NCBI RefSeq assembly: GCF_024979315.1
Contig: NZ_JANLCK010000004.1
Coordinates: 248,001 to 312,000, forward strand
Origin: Herbiconiux oxytropis
GTDB taxonomy: Bacteria > Actinomycetota > Actinomycetes > Actinomycetales > Microbacteriaceae
DNA length: 64,000 bases
Reading direction: 5' to 3'
The notes beneath the pieces were generated by a model. It made no database searches, was not told the DNA's origin, and saw only the letters and a list, made by a program, of their open reading frames with translations. Positions 55,448 to 63,736 of the stretch are shown one piece after another; the stretch's first letter is position 1; each line of letters opens with the position of its first letter. The position numbers and the translations under genes were made by a program.

Positions 55448-55498
55448 ACGCTAAACCCGCCGCCTCTGGTCTCGGGACTCCGCCCGTGGGTTTAGGCT
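55448..55498. promoter_or_regulatory. Bidirectional guaB1/kgd promoter region with inverted repeat
   Basis: CTAAACCC (55451-55458) and GGGTTTAG (55488-55495) form an 8-bp inverted repeat. Each half includes part of a -10: TAGCGT for guaB1 on the minus strand (55448-55453) and TAGGCT for kgd on the plus strand (55493-55498). The symmetry may be an operator or a by-product of the two promoters. The kgd start TTG lies 87 nt beyond its -10. Confidence 0.4.
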
Positions 55499-55585
55499 TG
55501 AACGTGCACGTGTCCACGCGTGAAAGCAGCGCAGCAGACACCGACACGTGCCATCGTGAGGCAAACGGGAAGTGGGCGATCGGCT

Positions 55586-58500
55586 TTGGCTAGCCAAGTG
55601 ACGGGAACGAGCACCGACGACGGCGCATCGGGAGAATTCGGGGCCAACGAGTGGCTCGTCGACGAACTGTACGAGCAGTACGTCGCCGACAAGAACTCGG
55701 TCGACAAGTCGTGGTGGCCGGTGCTCGAGAGCTACCGCGCGAACACGGGCGGCGCATCCACCGCCTCCGCCGCTCCCGCGAGCGAGGAGCCCGCGTCGAA
55801 CGCGCCCGAGGGTGCCACGGGCAGCCCTGAGGCCCCCGTCACCGCGACACCGCCCGCCCAGACCGAGTCCGCGCAGATCGCCGAGGCCTCCTCGGCGCGG
55901 CCCGCGACGCAGCCCATCGCGAAGACCACGAGCATCGAGGCGCGCCCCCAGCCGATCCCGGCGGAGGCCCCCTCCACCCGGAGCGTCTCGGCGGAGGACG
56001 CCGCGAAGGACGACGCGGCCGCGGCCGAGAAAGACGTCGTGACCCCGCTGCGCGGCATGGCCAAGTCTCTCGCCACGAACATGGACGCGAGTCTCACGGT
56101 CCCCACCGCCACGAGCGTTCGCTCGATCCCGGCCAAGCTCATGATCGACAACCGCATCGTGATCAACAACCACCTGCGCCGCGCCCGCGGCGGCAAGGTC
56201 TCGTTCACGCACCTCATCGGCTGGGCCCTCGTGCAGGCGCTCAAGGAGTTCCCGAGCCAGAACGTCTACTACGACGAGGTCGACGGCAAGCCCTCCGTGG
56301 TGGCTCCCGCCCACGTCGGTCTCGGCATCGCGATCGACATGCCCAAGCCCGACGGCTCGCGCGCCCTCCTCGTTCCCGGCATCAAGCGCGCCGACACCAT
56401 GGGCTTCAACGAGTTCCTCGCCGCCTACGAGGACCTCGTGCGCCGGGCCCGCGCCAACAAGCTCACCGGAGCCGACTTCCAGGGCACCACCCTCTCGCTC
56501 ACCAACCCGGGCGGCATCGGCACGGTGCACTCCGTGCCGCGACTCATGAAGGGCCAGGGCTGCATCATCGGCGCCGGCGCCCTCGAGTACCCGGCCGAGT
56601 TCCAGGGCGCCTCGCCGCGCGTGCTGAGCGACCTCGGCATCGGCAAGGTCATCACCCTGACCTCCACCTACGACCACCGCGTCATCCAGGGCGCGGGCTC
56701 CGGCGAGTTCCTCAAGAAGGTGCACGAGCTGCTGCTCGGGGAGCGCGGATTCTACGAGAACATCTTCGCCGAGCTCCGCATCCCCTACGAGCCCATCCGC
56801 TGGGCGGCCGACATCTCGGTCGACGAGGCGAGTGCGATCGACAAGACCGCGCGTGTGCAGGAGCTGATCAACGCGTTCCGCGTGCGCGGCCACCTGATGG
56901 CCGACATCGACCCGCTCGAGTACCGCCAGCGCACCCACCCCGACCTCGACATCGCGAGCCACGGCCTCACCTTCTGGGACCTCGACCGCGAGTTCGTGAC
57001 CGGCGAGTTCGGACTCTCCCGCCAGGCCTACCTCCGCGACATCCTCGGCGTGCTCCGTGACTCCTACTGCCGCAAGATCGGCATCGAGTACATGCACATC
57101 CAGGATCCCGCCGAGCGGCGCTGGATCCAGGAGAAGGTCGAACGCCCCTACGCCAAGCCCGGCCACGACGAGCAGATGCGCATCCTCGCCAAGCTCAACG
57201 AGGCCGAGGCGTTCGAGACCTTCCTGCAGACCAAGTACGTCGGCCAGAAGCGATTCTCGCTCGAGGGCGGCGAGTCGACGATCGCGCTGCTGGACGCCAT
57301 CATCCAGGGCGCCGCCGAGGAGGGTCTCGACGAGGTCGCCATCGGCATGGCGCACCGCGGCCGACTGAACGTGCTCACGAACATCGCAGGCAAGACCTAC
57401 GGCCAGATCTTCCGCGAGTTCGAGGGCACCCAGGATCCGCGCACCGTGCAGGGCTCGGGCGACGTGAAGTACCACCTCGGCACCGAGGGCACCTTCACGG
57501 CCTCCGACGGCAAGGAGATCCCGGTCTACCTCGCCGCCAACCCCTCCCACCTCGAGGCCGCCGACGGCGTGCTCGAGGGCATCGTGCGGGCCAAGCAGGA
57601 CAGGAAGCCGATCGGCACGTTCTCGACCCTGCCCATCCTCATCCACGGCGACGCGGCCCTCGCCGGCCAGGGCATCGTGGTGGAGACCCTGCAGATGTCG
57701 CAGCTGCGCGGCTACCGCACGGGCGGCACGATCCACATCAACATCAACAACCAGGTGGGCTTCACGACTCCCCCGTCGGAGTCGCGCTCCTCGGTCTACT
57801 CGACCGACGTGGCGAAGACCATCCAGGCGCCCATCTTCCACGTGAACGGCGACGACCCCGAGTCGGTCGTGCGGGTGGCGCAGCTCGCGTTCGAGTTCCG
57901 TCAGCAGTTCCACCGCGACGTGTTCATCGACCTCATCTGCTACCGCCGACGCGGGCACAACGAGGGCGACGACCCCTCGATGACCCAGCCGCTGATGTAC
58001 AACCTGATCGAGGCCAAGCGGTCCGTCCGCAAGCTCTACGTGGAGTCGCTCGTCGGCCGCGGCGACATCACCGAGGAGGAGTACGAGGCCGCGCACCGCG
58101 ACTTCCAGGACCGCCTCGAGCGCGCCTTCGCCGAGACGCACGCAGCCCAGACCTCCTCGATCCCGGTCATCACGGCCGACACGCAGGCGGTCTCGGACCT
58201 CGAGCGCCCCGAGGCGCAGCGCGACGACAGCACGACGGCGCCGTTCGAGACCGCGGTCTCCGAATCGGCCATCCGCCTCGTGGGCGACGCGTTCGACAAC
58301 AAGCCCGCCGGCTTCACGGTGCACCCGAAGCTGCAGCAGCTTCTCACCAAGCGCGTGGAGATGAGCCGCAACGGCAACATCGACTGGGCGTTCGGCGAGC
58401 TGCTCGCCCTGGGCTCCCTCCTGGTCGAGGGCACTCCGGTGCGTCTCGCGGGTCAGGATGCGCGGCGCGGCACGTTCGTGCAGCGCCACGCCGTGCTGCA

Positions 58501-59398
58501 CGACCGTGAGAACGGTCAGGAGTGGCTGCCGCTCGCGAACCTCGCCGACAACCAGGCCCGGTTCTGGATCTACGACTCGCTGCTCTCGGAGTACGCGGCG
58601 ATGGGCTTCGAGTACGGCTACTCGGTGGAGCGGCCCGATGCCCTCGTGCTCTGGGAGGCGCAGTTCGGCGATTTCGCCAATGGCGCGCAGACCATCATCG
58701 ACGAGTTCATCTCGTCGGCCGAGCAGAAGTGGGGCCAGCGCTCATCGCTCGTGCTCCTGCTCCCGCACGGTTACGAGGGTCAGGGCCCCGACCACTCGTC
58801 GGCCCGCATCGAGCGGTTCCTGCAGCTGTGCGCCGAGAACAACATGACGGTGGCGCGGCCCTCCACGCCGGCGTCGTACTTCCACCTGCTCCGCCGCCAG
58901 GCGTACGCCCGGCCGCGGAAGCCTCTCGTGGTGTTCACCCCCAAGGCGATGCTGCGGCTCCGCGGAGCCACGAGCTCGGTGGAGGACCTGACGGCCGGCC
59001 GCTTCGAGCCCGTCATCGACGACGCCCGCATCACCGACCGCGACGCGGTGAGGAAGGTGCTGCTGCACTCCGGCAAGATCCACTACGACCTCGCGAGCGA
59101 GCTGCAGAAGAACCCGAACGACGCCATCGCCCTCGTGCGCGTGGAGCAGTTCTACCCGCTGCCGCTCGAGGAGATCAACCGGATCATCGCCGGCTACCCG
59201 AACGCCGAGCTGGTGTGGGTGCAGGACGAGCCGCAGAACCAGGGCGCCTGGCCCTTCATCTGCACAGAGCTCGCCAGCCGCCTCGACGGCCGCACCATCA
59301 CCGTGGCCTCACGACCGGCGGCGGCCTCCCCCGCGGCCGGAAGCGCGAAGCGGCATGCGGTAGAGCAGGCAGAGCTCATCGCCAAGGCGCTGAGCTAG
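55586..59398 (+). CDS. kgd: Multifunctional 2-oxoglutarate decarboxylase/dehydrogenase E1 with E2 domain
   Basis: A 1270-residue fused enzyme. A short N-terminal E1 motif (FGANEWLVDELYEQY), an Ala/Pro/Glu-rich linker and the E2 acyltransferase catalytic domain (residues about 150-390, with YDHRVIQGAGSG at 362-373) precede the E1 thiamine-PP parts (GDAALAGQGIVVETLQM, HVNGDDPESV). No lipoyl domain is present, so it depends on lipoyl E2 of another complex, as in Corynebacterium OdhA and mycobacterial KGD. The TTG at 55586 (MASQVTG) is chosen by homology; the frame stays open to a GTG at 55520. Confidence 0.93.
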   Translation: MASQVTGTSTDDGASGEFGANEWLVDELYEQYVADKNSVDKSWWPVLESYRANTGGASTASAAPASEEPASNAPEGATGSPEAPVTATPPAQTESAQIAEASSARPATQPIAKTTSIEARPQPIPAEAPSTRSVSAEDAAKDDAAAAEKDVVTPLRGMAKSLATNMDASLTVPTATSVRSIPAKLMIDNRIVINNHLRRARGGKVSFTHLIGWALVQALKEFPSQNVYYDEVDGKPSVVAPAHVGLGIAIDMPKPDGSRALLVPGIKRADTMGFNEFLAAYEDLVRRARANKLTGADFQGTTLSLTNPGGIGTVHSVPRLMKGQGCIIGAGALEYPAEFQGASPRVLSDLGIGKVITLTSTYDHRVIQGAGSGEFLKKVHELLLGERGFYENIFAELRIPYEPIRWAADISVDEASAIDKTARVQELINAFRVRGHLMADIDPLEYRQRTHPDLDIASHGLTFWDLDREFVTGEFGLSRQAYLRDILGVLRDSYCRKIGIEYMHIQDPAERRWIQEKVERPYAKPGHDEQMRILAKLNEAEAFETFLQTKYVGQKRFSLEGGESTIALLDAIIQGAAEEGLDEVAIGMAHRGRLNVLTNIAGKTYGQIFREFEGTQDPRTVQGSGDVKYHLGTEGTFTASDGKEIPVYLAANPSHLEAADGVLEGIVRAKQDRKPIGTFSTLPILIHGDAALAGQGIVVETLQMSQLRGYRTGGTIHININNQVGFTTPPSESRSSVYSTDVAKTIQAPIFHVNGDDPESVVRVAQLAFEFRQQFHRDVFIDLICYRRRGHNEGDDPSMTQPLMYNLIEAKRSVRKLYVESLVGRGDITEEEYEAAHRDFQDRLERAFAETHAAQTSSIPVITADTQAVSDLERPEAQRDDSTTAPFETAVSESAIRLVGDAFDNKPAGFTVHPKLQQLLTKRVEMSRNGNIDWAFGELLALGSLLVEGTPVRLAGQDARRGTFVQRHAVLHDRENGQEWLPLANLADNQARFWIYDSLLSEYAAMGFEYGYSVERPDALVLWEAQFGDFANGAQTIIDEFISSAEQKWGQRSSLVLLLPHGYEGQGPDHSSARIERFLQLCAENNMTVARPSTPASYFHLLRRQAYARPRKPLVVFTPKAMLRLRGATSSVEDLTAGRFEPVIDDARITDRDAVRKVLLHSGKIHYDLASELQKNPNDAIALVRVEQFYPLPLEEINRIIAGYPNAELVWVQDEPQNQGAWPFICTELASRLDGRTITVASRPAAASPAAGSAKRHAVEQAELIAKALS

Positions 59399-59416
59399 CC
59401 CCAGCCCTCCGCCGAA

Positions 59417-59464
59417 ACGTCAGAATCCGCACCACACCCTCGCGGGTGGTGCGGATTCTGACGT
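59417..59464. terminator. Bidirectional terminator between kgd and rsrA
   Basis: ACGTCAGAATCCGCACCAC (59417-59435) is perfectly complementary to GTGGTGCGGATTCTGACGT (59446-59464): a 19-bp stem with a 10-nt loop. It lies between two convergent genes and can serve both. T-runs are absent on both sides. Confidence 0.8.
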
Positions 59465-59475
59465 GTGGGCGGGCG

Positions 59476-59718
59476 CTAGTGGGACTGGAGGGTGCGCAGC
59501 CGGGCCAGCAGCTGGTCGCGGAGTTCCTCCGGGGCCGTCTCCTTGCAGGCGCGCTGGACCGTCTGGGTGAGGACGATGCCCACGTGCAGCTCGGACTGGC
59601 AGCCCTCGCAGGTCTCCAGGTGGGCTCGGATGTCGGCCGCGTCGGTGCGGCAGATCTCGTTGCGCAGATACTCCTCGAGCTCGGCCCTGGCCTTGTCGCA
59701 ACCGCAGTCGTTGGTCAT
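59476..59718 (-). CDS. rsrA: Zinc-binding anti-sigma factor of the RsrA/mycothiol type
   Basis: An 80-residue ZAS-family anti-sigma factor. Cys7, His33, Cys37 and Cys40 fit the C-x25-H-x3-C-x2-C zinc pattern (HLETCEGC) of RsrA, which releases SigR when its thiols are oxidised. Further Cys residues at 5 and 23 could take part in disulfides. Its ATG overlaps the sigR stop by 4 bp, so the two are made together. Confidence 0.9.
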   Translation of the reverse strand: MTNDCGCDKARAELEEYLRNEICRTDAADIRAHLETCEGCQSELHVGIVLTQTVQRACKETAPEELRDQLLARLRTLQSH

Positions 59719-60317
59719 TTCTTGCTCCCTCTGGCGGGCGCGGCGGTGGCCTCGAGGCCCCGCTCTCGCGCGTAATCGGTGAGGAGACCCCGGAGCAGTC
59801 GCCGGCCACGGTGCAGGCGGCTCATCACCGTGCCCACAGGGGTCTTCATGATGTCGGCGATCTCCTGGTAGGAGAAGCCCTCGACGTCGGCCAGGTAGAC
59901 GGCCAGACGGAAGTCTTCGGGGATCGACTGCAGCGCCTCTTTGACATCGCTGTCGGGGAGGTGGTCGATGGCCTCTGCCTCGGCCGATCGGCTCGACAGA
60001 GAGGCGGTGACCGACTCGGCGGTGCCGAGCTGCCAGTCCTCCATATCGCTCGTCGAACCCTGGTAGGGGTCACGCTGCTTCTTGCGGTAGAGGTTGATGT
60101 AGGTGTTGGTGAGGATGCGGTAGAGCCAGGCCTTGAGGTTGGTGCCCTGCTCGAACTGGCCGAACGCCGCGTAGGCCTTCACGAAGGTCTCCTGCACGAG
60201 GTCCTGCGCATCGCTGGGATTGCGGGTCATGCGCAGGGCCGCGCCGTAGAGCTGATCGAGGAAGGGGATGGCCTGTTCCTCGAAGAGGGCGCGGGGATCT
60301 GGGGTGGGAGTGCTCAT
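59715..60317 (-). CDS. sigR: ECF sigma factor SigR/SigH
   Basis: A 200-residue ECF sigma factor. Region 2 ([20 protein letters not shown], then [20 protein letters not shown]) and region 4 ([24 protein letters not shown]) are clear. It likely controls the thiol-oxidative stress response with RsrA. The ATG at 60317 is supported by TAGACT ending 8 nt before it. The frame stays open for 26 more codons to a TTG at 60395, which could give a longer isoform like sigma-R-prime of Streptomyces. Confidence 0.9.
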   Translation of the reverse strand: MSTPTPDPRALFEEQAIPFLDQLYGAALRMTRNPSDAQDLVQETFVKAYAAFGQFEQGTNLKAWLYRILTNTYINLYRKKQRDPYQGSTSDMEDWQLGTAESVTASLSSRSAEAEAIDHLPDSDVKEALQSIPEDFRLAVYLADVEGFSYQEIADIMKTPVGTVMSRLHRGRRLLRGLLTDYARERGLEATAAPARGSKK

Positions 60318-60325
60318 CGAGCCCA

Positions 60326-60331
60326 AGTCTA
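60326..60331 (-). promoter_or_regulatory. -10-like element of sigR
   Basis: TAGACT on the minus strand ends 8 nt before the sigR ATG; no Shine-Dalgarno is found between. The first transcribed base could be at or next to the start codon. A GGAAY-type autoregulatory promoter was sought further upstream but not convincingly found. Confidence 0.35.
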
Positions 60332-60425
60332 CGACCGGGGCTGCGAGCTCCGGTGGGTTCAGTACTGCAGTTGCCGTCAAGCGCTGTTCCTCCAAGAATC
60401 CGTCGTCCGACTACTCTGATAACCG

Positions 60426-61784
60426 ATGCCTGTTTCGAGATATTCCGTGCCGCAGTTCAACCCGTATGGCGACGACTCCCCGGTGTCGCACGACGAGCAC
60501 TGGCCGGCTCCCCGTGCCACCGCGCCGATCCACGCGGTCCTCTCCCTGCCCGGTTCGAAGTCGCTCACCAACCGGGAGCTCGTGCTCTCCGCTCTCGCCG
60601 ACGCGCCGTCGATCCTGCGCGCGCCCCTGCACTCCCGCGACAGCGACCTCATGGTCGAGGCGCTCCGCTCGCTCGGCACCACGATCGAGGAGGTCGACGG
60701 CTCAGGCGGCTTCGGTCCCGACCTGCGCATCACCCCCGCCGAGGAGCTCTTCGGCAGCACCACGATCGACTGCGGCCTCGCCGGCACCGTCATGCGGTTC
60801 CTTCCCCCCGTGGCCGCTCTCGCCCTGGGCCCCACCACGTTCGACGGAGACGAGGGTGCGCGTCGCCGCCCCATGGCCACGACCATCAGCTCGCTGCGCG
60901 ATCTCGGTGTCGACATCGGAGACGACGGCCGGGCCGCACTGCCGTTCACCGTGCACGGCAGCGGCCGCATCCGTGGTGGCTCCCTCACCATCGACGCCTC
61001 CTCGTCGAGCCAGTTCGTGAGCGGGCTCCTGCTGGCCGCCGCGCGCTTCGACGAGGGCCTGGAGCTCCGGCACCACGGCGACCGCCTGCCGAGCCTGCCG
61101 CACATCGAGATGACGCTCGCCGCCATCCGGGCCCGCGGTGTGCGGGCGGTGTCGAACGAGCCCGGCTCCTGGAGCGTCGAGCCAGGCGCCATCGCCGGCG
61201 CCGACGTGGCCATCGAGCCCGACCTCTCGAACGCTGCGCCTTTCCTCGCGGCCGCGATCGTCACGGGCGGTTCCGTCGCCATCACGGGCTGGCCGTCGTC
61301 GACCACCCAGGTCGGGGCCGACCTCGCGGAGCTGCTGCCGTTGTTCGGCGCCACCGTCGAACTCGAAGGCGACCGCCTGACGGTCACGGCCGGTGACCGC
61401 ATCCGCGGTGTGTCGATCGACCTCTCGACGGGAGGGGAGCTCGCGCCTCCGCTCGTGGCTCTCGCCGCCCTCGCCGACGAGCCGAGCGAGATCACCGGCA
61501 TCGGCCACATCCGCCACCACGAGACCGACCGGCTGGCCGCTCTCGCGACCGAGATCAACAACCTGGGCGGTGAGGTCACCGAGCTGCCCGACGGACTGGC
61601 GATCACGCCGCGCCCGCTCCACGGCGGCCTGTGGTCGAGCTACGCCGATCACCGGATGGCCACGGCGGGTGCCCTGATCGGCCTCGCGGTCGACGGCGTG
61701 CTCGTGGAGGACATCGCGACCACCGCCAAGACCCTCCCCCAGTTCCCGGAGCTCTGGCACGGGCTCCTCACAGCAGGCGCGTGA
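60426..61784 (+). CDS. aroA: 3-phosphoshikimate 1-carboxyvinyltransferase (EPSP synthase)
   Basis: A 452-residue EPSP synthase of the shikimate pathway. LPGSKSLTNRELVLSAL, GLAGTVMRFLPPVAAL, ASSSSQFVSGLLLAA and the late HHETDRLAALATEI are the substrate-binding segments. The ATG at 60426 follows TACTCT by 8 nt (60412-60417), which is a plausible leaderless start. It is divergent from sigR, with rsgA and hisN behind it. Confidence 0.95.
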   Translation: MPVSRYSVPQFNPYGDDSPVSHDEHWPAPRATAPIHAVLSLPGSKSLTNRELVLSALADAPSILRAPLHSRDSDLMVEALRSLGTTIEEVDGSGGFGPDLRITPAEELFGSTTIDCGLAGTVMRFLPPVAALALGPTTFDGDEGARRRPMATTISSLRDLGVDIGDDGRAALPFTVHGSGRIRGGSLTIDASSSSQFVSGLLLAAARFDEGLELRHHGDRLPSLPHIEMTLAAIRARGVRAVSNEPGSWSVEPGAIAGADVAIEPDLSNAAPFLAAAIVTGGSVAITGWPSSTTQVGADLAELLPLFGATVELEGDRLTVTAGDRIRGVSIDLSTGGELAPPLVALAALADEPSEITGIGHIRHHETDRLAALATEINNLGGEVTELPDGLAITPRPLHGGLWSSYADHRMATAGALIGLAVDGVLVEDIATTAKTLPQFPELWHGLLTAGA

Positions 61785-61794
61785 GGGCTCGCCG

Positions 61795-62871
61795 ATGAGC
61801 TGGTGGAGCGACGTCGACGACGAGGACGACGAGGGCGAGTACGGCGACTTCGACGAGTCGTCGATCCGTACGCGTCCGAACCCCAAGGCCAACCGCCCGC
61901 GCACGAAGACGAGGCCGAGCCACGACGACGCCGTGGCCGGTCGCGTGATGACCGTCGACCGCGGCCGGTTCACCGTGCTGATCGGCGAGGACACCCCCGA
62001 GGAGCACGCCGTCACCGCGTCGCGGGCCCGGGAGCTCGGCCGCACCGCGATCGTGACGGGCGACCACGTCGACGTGGTGGGAGACACGAGCGGCGAGTCG
62101 GGGTCGCTGGCGCGGGTCGTGCGGGTGAAGGAGCGCACCACCCTGCTCCGCCGGAGCGCGGACGACTCCGATGACGTGGAGCGCGTGATCGTGGCGAACG
62201 CCGACCAGATGCTGATCGTGGTCGCCGCCGCCAACCCCGAGCCGCGGGCCCGCCTGATCGACCGCTACCTCGTGGCGGCGTTCGACGCCGGGGTCACCCC
62301 CATCCTCTGCATCACCAAGACAGACCTCGCCGATCCGGCGGAGCTGCTCTCCGAGTTCGCGGCCCTCGACCTCCGCGTCGTCACACTCTCGCGCGACGAC
62401 GTGCCCGTCGACGAGCTGACCGAACTGCTCGTGGGCAAGAGCACCGTGACGGTGGGGCACTCGGGCGTCGGCAAGTCGACACTCGTGAACGCGCTCGTGC
62501 CCGGGGCGGATCGCGCCACCGGGGTGGTCAACACCGTCACCGGCCGCGGTCGCCACACGTCCTCCTCCACCGTCTGCCTCCGGCTGCACTCGGGCGACGG
62601 GCGCACGGGCTGGATCATCGACACCCCGGGGGTGCGCTCGTTCGGCCTCGGGCACGTCGATCCCGCCAACATCCTGCGCTCGTTCGTGGCGACAGCCCAT
62701 CTGCCCGAGACCCCTCCCCCCGGCGGCATCCCGCTGACCGAGGCGCACGACTGGGAGATCGTCGACCGCGTGGAGGCCGGCGAACTCGGCGAGAGCGGAC
62801 GCGCCCGGCTGCACTCACTGCAGAAGCTGCTCGACACCACGGGGCCCTCGGGCCCGGCGGGCGGGCGCTAG
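61795..62871 (+). CDS. rsgA: Ribosome small-subunit GTPase RsgA (zinc-finger-less form)
   Basis: A 358-residue circularly permuted GTPase that matures the 30S subunit. An acidic N-terminus is followed by an OB fold, then the GTPase motifs in the order G4 (ITKTDLAD), G1 (VGHSGVGKSTLVNAL) and G3 (IIDTPGVRSFGLG). The C-terminal Cys-His-Cys zinc domain of E. coli RsgA is not visible: the region after NILRSFVATAH has no Cys. Actinobacterial RsgA proteins often lack it. It follows aroA by 10 nt and is probably co-transcribed. Confidence 0.92.
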   Translation: MSWWSDVDDEDDEGEYGDFDESSIRTRPNPKANRPRTKTRPSHDDAVAGRVMTVDRGRFTVLIGEDTPEEHAVTASRARELGRTAIVTGDHVDVVGDTSGESGSLARVVRVKERTTLLRRSADDSDDVERVIVANADQMLIVVAAANPEPRARLIDRYLVAAFDAGVTPILCITKTDLADPAELLSEFAALDLRVVTLSRDDVPVDELTELLVGKSTVTVGHSGVGKSTLVNALVPGADRATGVVNTVTGRGRHTSSSTVCLRLHSGDGRTGWIIDTPGVRSFGLGHVDPANILRSFVATAHLPETPPPGGIPLTEAHDWEIVDRVEAGELGESGRARLHSLQKLLDTTGPSGPAGGR

Positions 62872-62874
62872 CCT
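62869..62874 (+). promoter_or_regulatory. -10 element of hisN formed by the rsgA stop codon
   Basis: TAGCCT starts with the rsgA stop TAG (62869-62871) and ends 6 nt before the hisN GTG at 62881. This allows an extra leaderless hisN transcript besides read-through from aroA-rsgA. Confidence 0.4.
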
Positions 62875-62880
62875 GGATCG

Positions 62881-63732
62881 GTGACCCAGGACAACGACCA
62901 CGCCACCGCCCCGCACGTCGCCGACGACCTCGAGCTCGCGCTCCGGCTGGCCGACCACGCCGACTCGATCTCACGGAGCCGTTTCCGGGCCTTCGACCTG
63001 CACGTCACCGCGAAACCGGACCGCACGCCGGTGACGGACGCCGATCGTGCCGTCGAGGAGGCCCTCCGCGCCGTTCTCGCCGCCACCCGCCCGGGAGACG
63101 GCATCCTGGGCGAGGAGTTCGGGGAGGACGCGGGCGTCGACGGATCCGGATCGTCCCGCCAGTGGATCATCGACCCGATCGACGGCACGGCGAACTTCAT
63201 GCGCGGCGTGCCGGTCTGGGCCACCCTCATCGCGCTCGCGGTCGACGGCGTGCCCGTGGTGGGTGTCGTGAGCGCGCCCGCCCTCGGCCGGCGTTGGTGG
63301 GCCGCCCACGGGCTGGGAGCCTTCACGACCGACGTGCAGGGCGACGGTCCCGACGAGGTGAGGGCGCTCCGGGTCTCGGGCATCGCCGAGCTCGCCGACG
63401 CCTCCCTCAGCTACAACAGCTTCAAGGGCTGGGACGAGGCGGGCCGGCTGCCCGAGCTCACCGCGCTCACCCGGGAGGTCTGGCGCACCCGCGCCTACGG
63501 CGAGATGTGGTCGTACATGATGGTGGCTGAGGGGCAGCTCGAGATCGCTGCCGAGTTCGACCTGCAGCCCTACGACATGGCGGCCCTCGTGCCGATCATC
63601 GAGGAGGCCGGCGGCCGGTTCAGCTCCGTCGACGGCGTGCCGGGGCCGTGGAGCGGCAGTGCCCTCGCGACCAACGGTCATCTGCACGACGCCACCCTGT
63701 CGCTCGTCTCCCGCGAACTGGGCCAGGATTGA
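62881..63732 (+). CDS. hisN: Inositol-monophosphatase family protein, likely histidinol-phosphatase
   Basis: A 283-residue IMPase-family enzyme. The metal-binding motifs are ILGEEFGEDAG, WIIDPIDGTANFMRGVPVWA and the late FDLQPYDMAALVPIIEEAGG. The N-terminal LHVTAKPDRTPVTDADRAVEE is typical of HisN-like members, which in actinobacteria serve as histidinol phosphatase (HisN). Without biochemical data the substrate is inferred from the aroA-rsgA-hisN neighbourhood. It starts with GTG directly after rsgA. Confidence 0.87.
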   Translation: MTQDNDHATAPHVADDLELALRLADHADSISRSRFRAFDLHVTAKPDRTPVTDADRAVEEALRAVLAATRPGDGILGEEFGEDAGVDGSGSSRQWIIDPIDGTANFMRGVPVWATLIALAVDGVPVVGVVSAPALGRRWWAAHGLGAFTTDVQGDGPDEVRALRVSGIAELADASLSYNSFKGWDEAGRLPELTALTREVWRTRAYGEMWSYMMVAEGQLEIAAEFDLQPYDMAALVPIIEEAGGRFSSVDGVPGPWSGSALATNGHLHDATLSLVSRELGQD

Positions 63733-63736
63733 AGAC

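Noticed and set aside
55451-58501. 1016-codon open frame on the minus strand antisense to kgd
   Set aside because: The translation is rich in repeated Arg/Val/Glu/Leu/His with no family motif, while the plus strand encodes a clear multidomain enzyme. Long antisense frames are expected at this GC content.
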